From assembly GCA_045535205.1 (NCBI GenBank), contig JAZSLF010000097.1, positions 1-64,000 of the forward strand: a stretch of DNA of 64,000 nt, in the 5' to 3' direction. This DNA comes from RUG14199 sp045535205 (GTDB taxonomy: Bacteria > Bacillota > Clostridia > Oscillospirales > CAG-272). Shown piece by piece: positions 63,107 to 64,000 of the stretch. The notes below the pieces were generated by a model that was given only the letters and a program-made list of their open reading frames with translations, ran no database searches and was not told where the DNA came from. The translations under genes were made by a program, and so were the position numbers. Position 1 is the first letter of the stretch; each line of letters opens with the position of its first letter.

Positions 63107-63137
63107 TTAATTAAGTTAATTTCAAGTGTTAATTATT

Positions 63138-63170
63138 CAGCACCCATAGTTATCTATGGGTGCTGATTTA
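63138..63170 (+). terminator. Terminator of dockerin paralogue C
   Basis: A 12-bp perfect stem, CAGCACCCATAG-TTAT-CTATGGGTGCTG, followed by ATTTAAT. Confidence 0.85.
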
Positions 63171-63242
63171 ATAAAATAGGAAAGCAGAGAAGAAACGTTG
63201 GGTATAATTATCAATAATTATTTCTAACTGATCTATACCTGC

Positions 63243-63272
63243 AATTATACAAAATGAAAATTTTGTATAATT
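63243..63272. promoter_or_regulatory. 13-bp palindrome with GAAA loop upstream of coaX
   Basis: AATTATACAAAAT at 63243-63255 and its exact complement at 63260-63272 enclose GAAA. No T tract follows, so it is not an ordinary terminator. It lies 33 bases before the coaX start and may be an operator or a leader hairpin. Confidence 0.6.
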
Positions 63273-63305
63273 GAGAGAATGTATTTTTATATTTTGGAGG
63301 TTAAA

Positions 63306-64000
63306 ATGCTTATTGCAGCTGACATTGGTAATTCAAACATAAAATTCGGAATTTTCAACCTGAACTCCGATGAGTTTTATGAGCCGCTGTGTACGTTTAT
63401 GATATCATCACTGTCTCCCAAAAGCATTGATGAGTATGTTCTGATAATTCGTTCTTTGTTAAACGCCAAGGGTTTTGATAAAGATGTTAAACGATGTGTT
63501 ATTTCTTCCGTCGCTCCGTCATTAACTCACAATGTAGCGGCTGCACTTCGTGAGATCACACGAAGCCAACCTTTTTATATTGGTTCAGGCACAAAAACTG
63601 GATTTACTATTTATACAGATAATCCGGCTGAGCTCGGCTCTGATATTGTGTGTAACGTTGCGGCGACGTTAAAGCTGTTTAATCCTCCTGCCGTTATTGT
63701 TGACATGGGTACTGCGACCACAATATCCTTTGTCGATGATAAAAAACAATTTATAGGTGCCGCAATTTTACCGGGGGCTTCCATGGCATTAAACTCATTG
63801 TGTGAATCAACAGAGCTTATCGGAAAATACCCTTTAAAGAAGCCCAAATCTATCCTTGGGAAAAATACGGCAGACAGCGTTATTGCAGGTGTGATCTACG
63901 GGAATGTGTTCACAATTAATTCATATATTGAGCATATTCTCAGGAGTAAGGCGTCTCTTGATATTAATAAAGAACTTCGGTTTATTGCAACAGGCGGAAA
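63306..64000 (+). CDS. coaX: Type III pantothenate kinase, cut off by the window end
   Basis: Phosphorylates pantothenate, the first step of coenzyme A synthesis. About 231 residues are visible. The N-terminal phosphate-binding DIGNSNIKFGIF, the central VDMGTATTISFVD and GAAILPGASMALNSL, and the later FIATGG are the acetate-kinase/Hsp70-fold motifs of CoaX. GGAGG lies before the ATG at 63306. The frame is open to the end of the window, so the last 20 to 30 residues are missing. Confidence 0.93.
   Translation, partial: MLIAADIGNSNIKFGIFNLNSDEFYEPLCTFMISSLSPKSIDEYVLIIRSLLNAKGFDKDVKRCVISSVAPSLTHNVAAALREITRSQPFYIGSGTKTGFTIYTDNPAELGSDIVCNVAATLKLFNPPAVIVDMGTATTISFVDDKKQFIGAAILPGASMALNSLCESTELIGKYPLKKPKSILGKNTADSVIAGVIYGNVFTINSYIEHILRSKASLDINKELRFIATGG

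Overview
The window is a 64 kb stretch of a low-GC, endospore-forming Firmicute of the class Clostridia, most likely an anaerobic gut or rumen member of the Oscillospiraceae/Ruminococcaceae. The evidence is the large set of sporulation genes (spoIIAA-spoIIAB-sigF, sigK, spoIIID, dpaA-dpaB, yqfC-yqfD, ylbJ), a PPi-type phosphofructokinase, strong AGGAGG ribosome binding sites, and four very large secreted proteins carrying type I dockerin modules, the hallmark of cellulosome-forming Clostridia. No ribosomal RNA, prophage, insertion sequence or CRISPR array is visible. Most of the window is a core chromosome; the accessory content sits at 13.7-22.5 kb and 52-63 kb.

Layout. 0-16 kb: tRNA-Lys(UUU), an NhaC-family transporter behind a clear lysine riboswitch, a metallo-beta-lactamase-fold hydrolase, glutamyl- and glutaminyl-tRNA synthetases in tandem, a YibE/F membrane protein, a Gfo/Idh/MocA-fold protein with a changed EKP motif, alanine racemase, a TAXI-type TRAP transporter, and two paralogous glycosyltransferases. 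16.5-22.5 kb: an 1880-residue secreted protein (CxxC repeats, LamG-like and MucBP-like parts, C-terminal dockerin) followed in the same transcript by an 82-residue peptide with four regularly spaced cysteines. 22.6-29.5 kb: the forespore sigma operon, phosphofructokinase, YdbC, a SpoU-family methyltransferase, release factor 2 without the usual frameshift site, YlbJ. 29.5-36.6 kb: the conserved run yqfC-yqfD-phoH-ybeY-era-recO-mutS2. 36.6-36.9 kb: a hairpin-dense non-coding island bracketed by a 22-bp direct repeat. 36.9-41.2 kb: dipicolinate synthase, YajC, small membrane proteins, a HAD phosphatase and an uninterrupted sigK. 41.3-49 kb: a DUF512 radical-SAM-like protein, Der, PlsY, a METTL25-like methyltransferase, a PHP protein and a short-chain dehydrogenase. 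49-52 kb: SpoIIID, a CarD-type regulator, an EamA transporter, a DUF975 protein.

52-63 kb: the most unusual region, three tandem paralogues of about 1190 residues. Each has a signal peptide, an N-terminal LamG-like domain, an internal dockerin, repeated beta-sandwich modules and a C-terminal domain that looks like a beta-propeller with conserved histidines. Each also has its own near-consensus sigma-A promoter and its own terminator. Together with the 1880-residue protein they look like cell-surface or cellulosome-docked, carbohydrate-facing components whose activity I cannot name. The window ends inside coaX (type III pantothenate kinase).
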